From Betaproteobacteria bacterium (GTDB lineage: Bacteria; Pseudomonadota; Gammaproteobacteria; Burkholderiales; Rhodocyclaceae), in contig VEPL01000029.1 in assembly GCA_012026885.1 (NCBI GenBank), positions 62,001 to 126,000 of the forward strand: a stretch of DNA of 64,000 nucleotides. Reading direction: 5' to 3'. Made by a program: the position numbers and the translations under genes. Of this stretch, positions 38,664 through 47,289 are shown one piece after another; the first letter of the stretch is position 1; every line of letters starts with the position of its first letter. The notes under the pieces were generated by a model. That model was not told the origin of the DNA, did not search any database, and worked only from the letters and a program-made list of their open reading frames with translations.

Positions 38664-39703
38664 TGGCGCCGGCCCCGACCGCACCCCTCGGCCGCGAGAT
38701 TTTCCGCCGGTTGCTGCTCGCTTTCGCACTGGCAACGACGATCGGGATCGGGCTGGCGACATGGGGTTTCCTTACCGCCAACAAGCGCGCCGAAACGCTA
38801 CATCAGGAGGCTTCGCGCAACCACTACCAGGCTGCCATCAGCAGCCTCGAACGGCGTTGGGGGCGCGAGGCGAACAACCTGCGCGTCCGGCTCGAATCGA
38901 TGCGCCACCTCGAGGACCCGGCTTCCGGCCGCGACAAGGTCCTCGCCTACCTGATCGCGCAAGGCGGCAATATCGAATTCCCGTCATTGCGCATCGACGA
39001 TGCGCGCGGCGAGCCTCTGGTCCTCTACGAACATGCCGGCCGGCGCATCCCGGAAGCACGCTTCGCTGCCGACCAGAACACCGCGTGGGCCTGGGATCCG
39101 ATCCAGGGGCGGCTCTATCTCGTCTATCGCCAGCTCATCTGGCTGGGCAAGGAAAATGGCCACCTCGTAATGTTCAAGCCGATGGACAATGCCCTCCTGA
39201 CCCAGCTTGCCTACCCCGACACGCGCCTCACCCTCTGGTGGGGTGACCGCGCTTTCGCCTCGTCGGAGGGCAATCCGGGCCTGGATGCGCTGGCACGGGG
39301 AGCTGTAGGCGCAGGCACGCTGGAAGTACCGTGGCCCTCGACTTCCGGCGACCCGGGGCCGCGCCTGATGGTCGAGTCCACCGCCCGGCCGCTGATGCAC
39401 CCGCTCGATTTCGTGCTGCCGATGGCCGTCGGCTTCCTCAGCCTCGTCGCCGCCCTCTGGGTCACGCTGGGAACCTGGGGACGCCACATCCTCGACCGGC
39501 TACGCGCCCTCGAGCGCGCGGTCGAAGGATTCCTCGCGCGCCGCACCATCGACGCCGATATCCGGCGCGACCTCACCGCGGAAAACCAACGTGAGCATGA
39601 CGAGATCGCCGAACTGGCGGTCTCGGTCGAGCGCCTGATGGATGAGGTCAGCGCGGAACGGGCGGCCGCCGCTGCACAGTCCGGCAGCCGTCACGAGGAC
39701 TAG
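38663..39703 (+). CDS. Two-helix membrane sensor-like protein without output domain
   Basis: 346 residues. A membrane helix at about 15-38 (LLLAFALATTIGIGLATWGF), an extracytoplasmic domain of ~210 residues with a WxxDPIQGRLYLVYRQLIWLG stretch, and a second helix at ~258-280. After it comes a HAMP-like cytoplasmic segment (RLRALERAVEGFLARR, EHDEIAELAVSVERLMDEV) that ends at residue 346. There is no kinase, GGDEF, EAL or methyl-accepting domain. The start overlaps the substrate-binding protein stop as TGATG. It probably senses the ligand-loaded binding protein and acts on a separate partner, or is a remnant of a longer sensor. Confidence 0.7.
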   Translation: MAPAPTAPLGREIFRRLLLAFALATTIGIGLATWGFLTANKRAETLHQEASRNHYQAAISSLERRWGREANNLRVRLESMRHLEDPASGRDKVLAYLIAQGGNIEFPSLRIDDARGEPLVLYEHAGRRIPEARFAADQNTAWAWDPIQGRLYLVYRQLIWLGKENGHLVMFKPMDNALLTQLAYPDTRLTLWWGDRAFASSEGNPGLDALARGAVGAGTLEVPWPSTSGDPGPRLMVESTARPLMHPLDFVLPMAVGFLSLVAALWVTLGTWGRHILDRLRALERAVEGFLARRTIDADIRRDLTAENQREHDEIAELAVSVERLMDEVSAERAAAAAQSGSRHED

Positions 39704-39735
39704 GCTCCCCGCGCGGACCGGATCGGCAGCGGTGC

Positions 39736-39741
39736 TAGAAT
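39736..39741 (+). promoter_or_regulatory. Probable -10 element directly at the DUF3422 start
   Basis: TAGAAT ends 7 nt before the ATG at 39749. If used as a -10, transcription would begin at or within a base or two of the start codon, giving a leaderless message. Confidence 0.4.
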
Positions 39742-39748
39742 CGTTGCC

Positions 39749-41062
39749 ATGCATCCCCGCCTCCAGTCCGCCGAGGTCACCGAGCACCCGCTGCGCGAGC
39801 GCCTCAACAACGAGTTCCACGCCCGCCCCCCGGTTCCGCTAAGCGGCCCGTCACTTGTTTCGCACCTGGTCTTCAAGCACAGCCGGCCCGACGGCGAGGC
39901 CGCGCGCGAAAACCTCGCACGGCTCTGCCAGGCCCACGTTTGCCAGTCGGTCGAGCAGTCGGATTCACACCTGACGCTCGACGCCGGTAGTTTCCGCCTG
40001 CGCTGGGAGCTGCACACCGAATTCTCCAGCTACACCTTCTTCCGACCGCTGACCGCCGGCGAGCAGCTGCACCCCGACGCCACCGCCTTCGACCCGGTCT
40101 TGCCCGACTGGCTCGCTGCCGTGCCCGGGCGCCTCATGGTGGCGACACATGTCGAAATGCGGCCGGCAACCGAGCTGACCCCGGAGTCGGTACTGGCCAC
40201 GCTGTCTCCGAGCGGCCGCACCATGGTCGCCGCACAGGTCGCCGACGGGGCTGCATGGGTTTTCTCGGACTTCAAGATCGACAACGGCTTCTCGCGCTTC
40301 CTGGTCCTCGACGTGTCGCTGACCCAGCGCCAGGCCGGGCGCACGGTGCAACGACTGGCGGAGATCGAGACCTACCGCATGATGTCGCTGCTCGGCCTGC
40401 CCGTCGCCAAGGAAGTCGGCGGATGGCTCTACCGCGCCGAGAAGGAGCTCGCCGAATTGATGGAGCGCATCGGCAGCGTCGCCAGCCCCGAGGACGAGCG
40501 CGCAATCCTCGCCAGCCTGTCCCGGCTTGCCTCGCAGGTCGAGCATTCGGTCGCCCGCACCACCTTCCGCTTCGGCGCCGCACGCGCCTACCATGCGCTG
40601 GTCATGCAGCGCATCGACGAACTGCGCGAAACGCGCATCTCCGGCCTGCCGACCTTCCACGAATTCATGCAACGCCGCCTGCTGCCGGCGATGAACACCT
40701 GTGAAGCGATGAGCCGGCGCCAGGACGACCTCTCCGGCCGCGTCGCGCGCAACAGCCAGCTGCTGCGGGCACGCGTCGAGATCGAGTTGGAGCGCCAGAA
40801 CCAGGAACTGCTCGAACAGATGAACCGCCGCGCCCGCCTGCAACTCCGGCTGCAGCAGACGGTCGAGGGCCTCTCGGTCGTCGTCCTCACCTACTACGGC
40901 TCGCAGCTCGTGCAGTATCTGGCCAAGGGCAGCAAGGACCTGCACCACCTCAATCCGGACATCGTCACGGCCGTGTCGATACCGGTCATCGCCGGCCTCG
41001 TCTTCTGGGCGACGCGACGCGTGCACCGCAAGCTCGCGGCCGAGGACGGCGCCGCACACTGA
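39749..41062 (+). CDS. DUF3422 family membrane-anchored protein
   Basis: 437 residues. Opens [19 protein letters not shown], the hallmark start of DUF3422. The middle is globular ([35 protein letters not shown]). A coiled coil follows ([17 protein letters not shown]), and a C-terminal hydrophobic segment ([16 protein letters not shown]) is preceded by [18 protein letters not shown]. It probably sits in the inner membrane by its C-terminus. The family function is not established. It follows the sensor gene by 45 nt but seems to have its own promoter. Confidence 0.85.
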   Translation: MHPRLQSAEVTEHPLRERLNNEFHARPPVPLSGPSLVSHLVFKHSRPDGEAARENLARLCQAHVCQSVEQSDSHLTLDAGSFRLRWELHTEFSSYTFFRPLTAGEQLHPDATAFDPVLPDWLAAVPGRLMVATHVEMRPATELTPESVLATLSPSGRTMVAAQVADGAAWVFSDFKIDNGFSRFLVLDVSLTQRQAGRTVQRLAEIETYRMMSLLGLPVAKEVGGWLYRAEKELAELMERIGSVASPEDERAILASLSRLASQVEHSVARTTFRFGAARAYHALVMQRIDELRETRISGLPTFHEFMQRRLLPAMNTCEAMSRRQDDLSGRVARNSQLLRARVEIELERQNQELLEQMNRRARLQLRLQQTVEGLSVVVLTYYGSQLVQYLAKGSKDLHHLNPDIVTAVSIPVIAGLVFWATRRVHRKLAAEDGAAH

Positions 41063-41064
41063 CT

Positions 41065-41070
41065 TATAAT
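41065..41070 (+). promoter_or_regulatory. Probable -10 element of purC
   Basis: TATAAT, a consensus match, followed by TGCGGCTTT, 27 nt before the GTG start of purC and directly after the DUF3422 stop. Confidence 0.55.
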
Positions 41071-41097
41071 TGCGGCTTTGCCACCGGGAAAGCCGCC

Positions 41098-42030
41098 GTG
41101 TCCGCACCCCTCTTCGAGTCCTCGATCACCAGCCTGCCGCTGCTCTCGCGCGGCAAGGTCCGCGACATCTATGCCGTCGACGCCGACAAGCTGCTCATCG
41201 TCACCTCCGATCGCCTGTCCGCCTTCGACGTCGTCCTGCCCGACCCGATCCCGAGGAAAGGCGAAGTCCTGCAGGCCGTCGCCAATTTCTGGTTCGCTAG
41301 GCTCGGCCACATCGTCCCCAACCAGCTGACCGGCATCGACCCGGAATCAGTCGTCACCGAAAGCGAGCGCGACCAGGTGCGCGGCCGCGCCGTCGTCGTC
41401 AAGCGTCTCAAGCCGCTGCCGATCGAGGCCGTCGTCCGCGGCTACGTGATCGGCTCAGGCTGGAAGGATTACCAGCAGACCGGCGCGATCTGCGGCATCG
41501 GCCTGCCCGCCGGCCTCAAGCTGGCGGCCAAGCTGCCGACCCCGATCTTCACGCCGGCGACCAAGGCCGAGGTCGGCGACCACGACGAAAACATCTCCTT
41601 CGAGCAGGCCATGGTCGCCTGCGACAAGGCGCTGGCCGAGGCCCTGCAAGGCACCGGCAAAACAGGCGCCCAGCTCGCCGAAGAAGCCCGCGCCGCTGCC
41701 ATTCGCCTCTACGAGGAAGCTGCGGCCTACGCCGCGACCCGTGGCATCATCATCGCCGACACCAAGTTCGAGTTCGGCATCGACAAGGCCGGCACCCTGC
41801 ACCTGATCGACGAGGCGCTTACGCCCGATTCCTCCCGCTTCTGGCCGGCCGACCAGTATGCCGAGGGCAGCAACCCGCCCTCCTACGACAAGCAGTACGT
41901 GCGCGACTACCTGGAAACGCTCGACTGGGGCAAGACTGCCCCCGGCCCCCGCCTGCCCGTCGACGTGCTCGCCCGCACCAGCGCCAAGTACCTGGAAGCC
42001 TGCGAGAAGCTCACCGGCAGGATGCCCTGA
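41098..42030 (+). CDS. purC: Phosphoribosylaminoimidazole-succinocarboxamide synthase
   Basis: 310 residues, GTG start at 41098 behind GGGAAAG. The SAICAR synthetase motifs [34 protein letters not shown], and [11 protein letters not shown] with [15 protein letters not shown] are intact. The length fits the longer yeast-like class (about 300) rather than the ~237-residue E. coli class. It joins aspartate to CAIR in purine synthesis. It stands alone, away from purH/purD. Confidence 0.97.
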   Translation: MSAPLFESSITSLPLLSRGKVRDIYAVDADKLLIVTSDRLSAFDVVLPDPIPRKGEVLQAVANFWFARLGHIVPNQLTGIDPESVVTESERDQVRGRAVVVKRLKPLPIEAVVRGYVIGSGWKDYQQTGAICGIGLPAGLKLAAKLPTPIFTPATKAEVGDHDENISFEQAMVACDKALAEALQGTGKTGAQLAEEARAAAIRLYEEAAAYAATRGIIIADTKFEFGIDKAGTLHLIDEALTPDSSRFWPADQYAEGSNPPSYDKQYVRDYLETLDWGKTAPGPRLPVDVLARTSAKYLEACEKLTGRMP

Positions 42031-42141
42031 TCCGCCGGCAACTCCCGAACTTTTTCCCGCGGCGACAGGCCGGCCGGGGGGCAACTGAACCACACGCTGC
42101 TGCCGCGGTCGAATCGCCATATTCTGGCGAGTGAGGGAGAC

Positions 42142-42915
42142 GTGAAGCACACAACCGATTTTCATGCTGACGGGATGACCATGCCCGGTGTGCGCCAGAT
42201 CGCGTTCGATCGTCCCTTTGCATGGCTGACGGCGGGCTGGCAGGACCTGCGGGCGAACCCGCTGCCGTCGCTGGCCTACGGCCTGCTTTTCGCGCTGGGC
42301 GGCGACCTCATCATCCTGGCGGTCATCGGGCACCCGCATCTGGTTACCGTCGCCATTTCCGGATTCTTCCTCATCGCGCCTCTGCTGGCCGCGGGCCTCT
42401 ACGAATTGAGCCGGGCGCGCGCGGCCGGAGAGCGGTTGATGTTCATCGACTCCCTGCGCTGCTTTGGCCGCAACGGCCAGTCGCTCGCCTTTTTCGGCCT
42501 GATGCTGGCTCTCGCCGCGCTGCTCTGGGAACGTTTCACGGCGATCGCCTTCGCCCTCCTCGGCTCTGAAAGCGCCACCGCCACCCTTCCCTACCTGACG
42601 CGCATCGTCACCAGCGGTGAGCACACCGCCTTTCTCGCCACATGGTTCGGCCTCGGCGCGGTGCTGGCACTCTTCGTCTTCGCCATCGCCCTCGTCTCGG
42701 TCCCGATGATGCTCGACCGGGACGCCGACGTTGCCACAGCGATGATGAGCAGCATGCGCGCTTTCCTCGCCAGCCCCGGCCCCTTGCTCTTCTGGGCGGC
42801 ACTGATCGTGGTGTTGACCGTGGTCGGTTTCGCGACCCTGCTCTTCGGCCTGGTGCTGATCATGCCCCTGCTCGGCCACGCCTCATGGCATGCCTACCGC
42901 GACCTTGTAGAATAG
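42142..42915 (+). CDS. DUF2189 family polytopic membrane protein
   Basis: 257 residues, GTG start with GGGAG upstream. After a short cytosolic start (IAFDRPFAWLTAGWQDLRANP, pattern of DUF2189) come about six hydrophobic segments, for example LAYGLLFALGGDLIILAVIG, GFFLIAPLLAAGLYELSRARAAG and the C-terminal FATLLFGLVLIMPLLGHASWHAYRDL. The family is common in proteobacteria and of unknown function. Followed by a terminator. Confidence 0.85.
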   Translation: MKHTTDFHADGMTMPGVRQIAFDRPFAWLTAGWQDLRANPLPSLAYGLLFALGGDLIILAVIGHPHLVTVAISGFFLIAPLLAAGLYELSRARAAGERLMFIDSLRCFGRNGQSLAFFGLMLALAALLWERFTAIAFALLGSESATATLPYLTRIVTSGEHTAFLATWFGLGAVLALFVFAIALVSVPMMLDRDADVATAMMSSMRAFLASPGPLLFWAALIVVLTVVGFATLLFGLVLIMPLLGHASWHAYRDLVE

Positions 42916-42937
42916 TCTTCGACCCTGACCACCGACG

Positions 42938-42962
42938 GGCGGCACATGCCGCCTGTTTTTTT
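42938..42962 (+). terminator. Rho-independent terminator between DUF2189 gene and prlC
   Basis: GGCGGCA (42938-42944), 2-nt apex, TGCCGCC (42947-42953), then TG and seven T. A TAGAAT element (42908-42913) lies upstream and prlC begins 12 nt downstream, so the hairpin could also act as an attenuator in the prlC leader. Confidence 0.8.
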
Positions 42963-42973
42963 GCCGGAATGCC

Positions 42974-45031
42974 ATGACGATCCAACTGAACCCGCTGCTT
43001 GATTTCACCGACCTGCCCCGCTTCGACCTGATCCAGCCGGAACACGTCAAGCCGGCCATCACCCGGCTGCTGGCCGACGGCCGTGCCCTGATCGAGAAAT
43101 TGACCGGCGACGGGACGCCGGCGACCTGGGCCGCCTTCGCCGGCGCGCTGTCCGACGGGCTGGAGGGCCTCGGACGCGCCTGGGGCGTGGTCGGCCACCT
43201 GCATTCGGTCAACGACGTGCCGGCCTGGCGCGAGGCCTACAACGAGATGCTGCCCGAGGTGTCGCGCTTCTACACCGAACTCGGCCAGAACCTGAAGCTG
43301 TTCGACAAGTACCGCGCCTTGAAGAAAAGTGCTGAATATCCGACGTTGACGGCGGAACAGCGGAAGATCGTCGATAACGAGATCCGCGACTTCCGCCTCG
43401 GCGGTGCCGAACTGCCGGAAAACCAGAAGCCGCGTTTCCAGGCGATCATGGAAGAGTTGTCGCAGCTCTCGGCAAAGTTCTCGGAAAACCTGCTCGATGC
43501 GACCAACGCCTTCGCCAAGATCGTCACCGATGAAGCCGTGCTCGCCGGCCTGCCCGACTACGCAAGGGAGGCCGCCCGGGAAGCTGCCGAAAAGGCCGGC
43601 GTCGAAGGCTGGAAATTCACGCTGCACGCGCCGTCCTACGGCCCAGTCATGCAGTACGCGGACAGCCGCGCACTGCGCGCCCGCATGTACCGCGCCTACG
43701 CGACGCGCGCCGCCGAGATCGACAACGGCTTCTCCAAGCCGGAATGGGACAACGGCCCGCTGATGAAACGCCTCCTCGAACTGCGCGCCGAGGACGCCCA
43801 AATGCTCGGCTTCACGAACTTCGCCGAGGTCTCGCTGCTGCCCAAGATGGCCGATACGCCGGCACAGGTGCTCGCCTTCCTGCGCGACATGGCGCAGAAG
43901 GCCAAGCCCTTCGCCGAAAGGGACATGGCCGAACTGCTGGCGTTCGCCAGGGACGAACTGGGCATCGCCGACTTCCAGCCCTGGGATGCCGCCTACGTCT
44001 CCGAGAAACTGCTGCAGGCGCGCTACGCCTTCTCCGAACAGGAGGTGAAGCAGTATTTCACCGAACCCAAGGTCGTCGCCGGGCTGTTCAAGGTCATCGA
44101 AAGCCTGTTCACGGTGAAGGTGAAGGCGGACAGCGCGCCGGTCTGGCACGAGGACGTGCGTTTCTACCGCATCGAGACGCCGGCCGGCGACCTCGTCGGC
44201 CAGTTCTACATGGACCTCTACGCCCGTGAGACCAAGCGCGGCGGCGCCTGGATGGACGAGGCCCGTTCCCGCAAGCGCACGCCGGCTGGCATCCAGAAAC
44301 CGATCGCCTACCTCAACTGCAATTTCGCGCGCCCGGTCGGTGGCAAGCCCGCCACCTTCACCCATGATGAAGTGATCACGCTCTTCCACGAAGCCGGCCA
44401 CGGCCTGCACCACCTGCTGACGCGCGGCACCGAACTGGGCGTTTCCGGCATCCACGGCGTCGAGTGGGACGCTGTCGAGTTGCCGTCGCAGTTCATGGAA
44501 AATTACTGCTGGGAATGGGAAGTCCTGCAGGGCATGACCGCCCATGTGGATACCGGCGAGCCGCTGCCGCGTGCGCTCTACGACAAGATGCTGGCGGCGA
44601 AGAACTTCCAAAGCGGCATGATGACGGTGCGCCAGCTCGAATTCTCGATCTTCGACATGCGCCTGCACTGCGATTTCGACCCGCAGGGGCCGTCGACCGT
44701 GATGGACCTGATCGACGAAGTCCGGCGCGAGGTGGCGGTGCTCATCCCGCCCGCCTGGCATCGTTTCCCCAACAGCTTCTCGCACATCTTCGGCGGCGGC
44801 TACGCGGCCGGCTATTACAGCTACAAATGGGCCGAAGTGCTGTCCGCCGACTGCTACGCCGCCTTCGAGGAAGCTGGCGACCCGTTCGATGCAGCGGTCG
44901 GCCGGCGCTTCCTCGACGAGATCCTTGCACGCGGCGGCGAGCGCCCGGCGCTCGAGAATTTCCGCGCCTTCCGCGGCCGCGAACCGAGTCCCGATGCATT
45001 GCTCCGGCATAGCGGTATGATTGCGGCGTAG
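42974..45031 (+). CDS. prlC: Oligopeptidase A (M3 family zinc peptidase)
   Basis: 685 residues, the expected size. The zinc motif HEAGH (His472, Glu473, His476) is followed by the downstream Glu in the WDAVELPSQFMENYCWE region. NPLLDFTDLPRFDLIQPEHV at the N-terminus and YAAGYYSYKWAEVLSADC near the C-terminus are typical of PrlC/OpdA. It is a cytosolic endopeptidase that degrades signal peptides and short peptides. ATG with CCGGAA upstream. Expression may be limited by the hairpin just before it. Confidence 0.96.
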   Translation: MTIQLNPLLDFTDLPRFDLIQPEHVKPAITRLLADGRALIEKLTGDGTPATWAAFAGALSDGLEGLGRAWGVVGHLHSVNDVPAWREAYNEMLPEVSRFYTELGQNLKLFDKYRALKKSAEYPTLTAEQRKIVDNEIRDFRLGGAELPENQKPRFQAIMEELSQLSAKFSENLLDATNAFAKIVTDEAVLAGLPDYAREAAREAAEKAGVEGWKFTLHAPSYGPVMQYADSRALRARMYRAYATRAAEIDNGFSKPEWDNGPLMKRLLELRAEDAQMLGFTNFAEVSLLPKMADTPAQVLAFLRDMAQKAKPFAERDMAELLAFARDELGIADFQPWDAAYVSEKLLQARYAFSEQEVKQYFTEPKVVAGLFKVIESLFTVKVKADSAPVWHEDVRFYRIETPAGDLVGQFYMDLYARETKRGGAWMDEARSRKRTPAGIQKPIAYLNCNFARPVGGKPATFTHDEVITLFHEAGHGLHHLLTRGTELGVSGIHGVEWDAVELPSQFMENYCWEWEVLQGMTAHVDTGEPLPRALYDKMLAAKNFQSGMMTVRQLEFSIFDMRLHCDFDPQGPSTVMDLIDEVRREVAVLIPPAWHRFPNSFSHIFGGGYAAGYYSYKWAEVLSADCYAAFEEAGDPFDAAVGRRFLDEILARGGERPALENFRAFRGREPSPDALLRHSGMIAA

Positions 45032-45052
45032 GAACCTTCAAGGGAGAGAAAA

Positions 45053-45544
45053 ATGATGCGCGCCGCACTTGTCGCCTGTCTTTCGCTGCTGAGTACCGTC
45101 GCTGTCGCCCAGACCTACCGTTACGTGGACCCGGCCGGCCGCACCGTCATCTCGGACACCCCGCCGCCCCGGCAGGCGCGCGACGTCAGCAAGACGACAG
45201 GAAGCGCCGACGACTCGACTCAGCCTTATGCCGTCAGGCAGGCTTCCGCCAATTTTCCGGTCACGCTCTATACGTCAGCCGAGTGCCTGAAGGAATGCAA
45301 GGAAGGCCGGGATGTACTCAACAAACGCGGCATTCCATTCACGGAAAAAATGGTGCAGAAGCCGGAAGACTTCGAGGAACTGAAAAAAGTTGCCGGTGGC
45401 GAAGTCGCCGTGCCCTTCCTAACCGTTGGCAAGCAGTCATTCCGCGGCATCAATGCGGACGCTTGGAATAACCTCCTGGACCTCGCCGGCTACCCGAAGG
45501 CCGCTCCCTACGGCAGCAAGCCATCCGGCAATCCCTTGCAGTGA
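45053..45544 (+). CDS. Secreted DUF4124-glutaredoxin-like protein
   Basis: 163 residues. Signal peptide (LVACLSLLSTVAVA, cleavage before QTYRYVD). Residues 20-50 are a DUF4124 domain (TYRYVDPAGRTVISDTPPP). From ~68 there is a glutaredoxin-like fold: VTLYTSAECLKECKEG with a CxxxC pair instead of CPYC, the TEKMVQKPEDFEEL helix, and the cis-Pro loop AVPFLTVG, then FRGINADAW. It probably acts on thiols or disulfides in the periplasm. ATG with AGGGAGAG. Its stop overlaps xth by 4 nt. Confidence 0.85.
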   Translation: MMRAALVACLSLLSTVAVAQTYRYVDPAGRTVISDTPPPRQARDVSKTTGSADDSTQPYAVRQASANFPVTLYTSAECLKECKEGRDVLNKRGIPFTEKMVQKPEDFEELKKVAGGEVAVPFLTVGKQSFRGINADAWNNLLDLAGYPKAAPYGSKPSGNPLQ

Positions 45545-46305
45545 AAATTGCCAGCTGGAATGTCAATTCGCTGAAGGTGCGCCTGCCGCACCTTCTCGAC
45601 TGGGTTGCCGAGGCACGTCCCGACGTCGTCTGCCTGCAGGAACTCAAGCTCGAGGACGTCAATTTCCCCGTCGCCGAGATTGAGGCTGCCGGCTATCACG
45701 CGGCCTTTTCCGGGCAGAAAACCTACAACGGCGTCGCGCTGCTGTCCCGCGAGCCGATCTCCGATGTCGTGTACGGCAACCCGCACTTTCCCGACGAGCA
45801 GAAGCGCCTGGTCACCGGCACGATCGGCGGCGTACGCGTGATCTGCGCCTACATGCCGAACGGCCAGGCAGTCGGCAGCGACAAGTACGATTACAAGCTG
45901 CGCTGGCTCGATGCGCTCGCCGGCTGGCTGGACGGGGAAATCGCCGCGCACCCGAATCTCGCGCTGTGCGGCGATTACAACATCGCCCCCGACGACCGCG
46001 ATGTCCACGACCCCAAGGCATGGGCCGGCCAGATCCTCTGTTCTGAACCGGAACGCGCCGCCTTCCAGCGTCTGCTCGGCCTCGGCCTCGAGGACAGCTT
46101 CCGCCTCTTCGAACAACCGGAGAGAAGCTTTTCGTGGTGGGACTACCGCATGCTCGGCTTCCAGAAGAACCTCGGCCTGCGCATCGACCACATCCTGCTG
46201 TCGCGCCTGCTCGCCGAAAAATGCAACGCCGCCGGCGTCGACCGCGCCCCGCGCAAGCGCGAGCGGCCGTCGGACCACGCCCCAGTATGGGCAACGCTGG
46301 ACTGA
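45541..46305 (+). CDS. xth: Exodeoxyribonuclease III
   Basis: 254 residues from a GTG at 45541 that overlaps the previous stop (GTGA), so translation is coupled. ASWNVNSLKVRL, CLQELKLED (catalytic Glu), GDYNIAPDDRDVHDP and the C-terminal SDHAPVWATL are the Xth/AP-endonuclease catalytic set. It cuts at abasic sites and trims 3' ends in base-excision repair. Pairing with a periplasmic thiol protein is not functionally obvious. Confidence 0.95.
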   Translation: MKIASWNVNSLKVRLPHLLDWVAEARPDVVCLQELKLEDVNFPVAEIEAAGYHAAFSGQKTYNGVALLSREPISDVVYGNPHFPDEQKRLVTGTIGGVRVICAYMPNGQAVGSDKYDYKLRWLDALAGWLDGEIAAHPNLALCGDYNIAPDDRDVHDPKAWAGQILCSEPERAAFQRLLGLGLEDSFRLFEQPERSFSWWDYRMLGFQKNLGLRIDHILLSRLLAEKCNAAGVDRAPRKRERPSDHAPVWATLD

Positions 46306-46311
46306 ATCGCC

Positions 46312-46980
46312 TTGCCCACCACGGTTGACCGCAAGGGGCTGCTTGCCCTCTACCCGTCGCTGGCCTCGCTGCCGGAGACCGATCTGGCGGATTTGCTGCA
46401 ACCCGGCGCCATCCTGACACTGCCGGCCGGCGCCCAGGTCTTCGCCGAGCACCAGGCCTGCCGTGGTTTTCCGCTCCTCGTCGAGGGCAGCATCAAGGTC
46501 GTCAAGCTGGCCACCAGCGGCCGCGAACTGTTGCTCTACCGGGTGGTTCCCGGTGGCTCGTGCATCATCACCTCCAGCTGCCTGCTCGGGCGCACCGACT
46601 ACAACGCCATCGGCATCGCCGAGGCGCCGCTTACCCTGCTGCTGCTCCCTGCCGCGACCTTTTCCCGTCTGCTCGTCGAGCACCCGCCCTTCCGCGATTT
46701 CGTCTTCCACCTGTTCGCCGGGCGCATCGCCGATCTCATGCAACTGGTCGAGGAAGTCGCCTTCACGCGTCTCGACCAGCGGCTCGCGCGACTACTCGTG
46801 GCGCGCAACGAGGCGGTCGTCGCGACGACGCACCAGCAGATTGCCGACGAACTGGGCAGCGTGCGCGAAATCGTCAGCCGCCTGCTCAAGGGCTTCGCCG
46901 CCCAGGGGCTGGTCGCACTCGGGCGCGAGCAGATCGTCGTCACGGATCCCGCCGGCCTGCGTAAGGTCGCTGCTCTGTGA
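46312..46980 (+). CDS. Crp/Fnr family transcription regulator
   Basis: 222 residues, TTG start at 46312, 7 nt after xth, with no strong ribosome site. The cNMP-like beta barrel is at 25-125 (FAEHQACRGFPLLVEGSIKVV, SGRELLLYRVVPGGSCIIT). The dimer helix follows, and the C-terminal winged helix TTHQQIADELGSVREIVSRLL includes the DNA-recognition helix. The N-terminal Cys set of Fnr is absent, so it is not a classical Fe-S Fnr; Cys residues at QACRGF and GGSCIITSSCLLG might act in redox sensing. It probably regulates the adjacent DUF2892 gene. Confidence 0.88.
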   Translation: MPTTVDRKGLLALYPSLASLPETDLADLLQPGAILTLPAGAQVFAEHQACRGFPLLVEGSIKVVKLATSGRELLLYRVVPGGSCIITSSCLLGRTDYNAIGIAEAPLTLLLLPAATFSRLLVEHPPFRDFVFHLFAGRIADLMQLVEEVAFTRLDQRLARLLVARNEAVVATTHQQIADELGSVREIVSRLLKGFAAQGLVALGREQIVVTDPAGLRKVAAL

Positions 46981-47052
46981 CCCAGGTTACAGACGGGGAC
47001 TTCCGCTACCTCTAAAGTGGATCCCGTCTACAACCTGAACGGAGATCGCATC

Positions 47053-47247
47053 ATGGCAAGCAACGTTGGCGGCATCGACAAAATCCTTCGCATCGTGGCC
47101 GGCGCCGGCCTGATCGGCGCCACCGCCGCCGGCCTCCTGCCGGTCTGGGGCTACATCGGCATCATCCCTCTGGCCACCGGCCTGATGGGCTGGTGCCCGG
47201 CCTATACCCTGCTGGGGCTCAACACCTGCCCGGCCAAGAAGGCCTGA
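47053..47247 (+). CDS. DUF2892 family small inner-membrane protein
   Basis: 64 residues. VGGIDKILRIVAGAGLIGAT, then two membrane helices separated by LPVWGYIG, and GWCPAYTLLGLNTCP with two conserved Cys near the C-terminus. This is the DUF2892 (YgaP-membrane-like) pattern; it is often next to Crp-type regulators and rhodanese genes and linked to sulfide or oxidative stress. ATG at 47053 with GGAG 10 nt upstream. A strong terminator follows. Confidence 0.88.
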   Translation: MASNVGGIDKILRIVAGAGLIGATAAGLLPVWGYIGIIPLATGLMGWCPAYTLLGLNTCPAKKA

Positions 47248-47263
47248 GCCACACCGCTTCCCG

Positions 47264-47289
47264 AAAAACCCGCCGCGGCGGGTTTTTTT
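47264..47289. terminator. Bidirectional terminator between DUF2892 gene and ksgA
   Basis: AAAAACCCGCC-GCGGCGGG-TTTTT is a perfect inverted repeat (47264-47287) with T-runs on both strands. It serves the converging DUF2892 and ksgA transcripts; its right end overlaps the ksgA stop. Confidence 0.92.

Noticed and set aside
42860-45010. 716-codon minus-strand frame opposite oligopeptidase A
   Set aside because: The plus strand carries the HEAGH peptidase; the antisense product has no recognisable fold.
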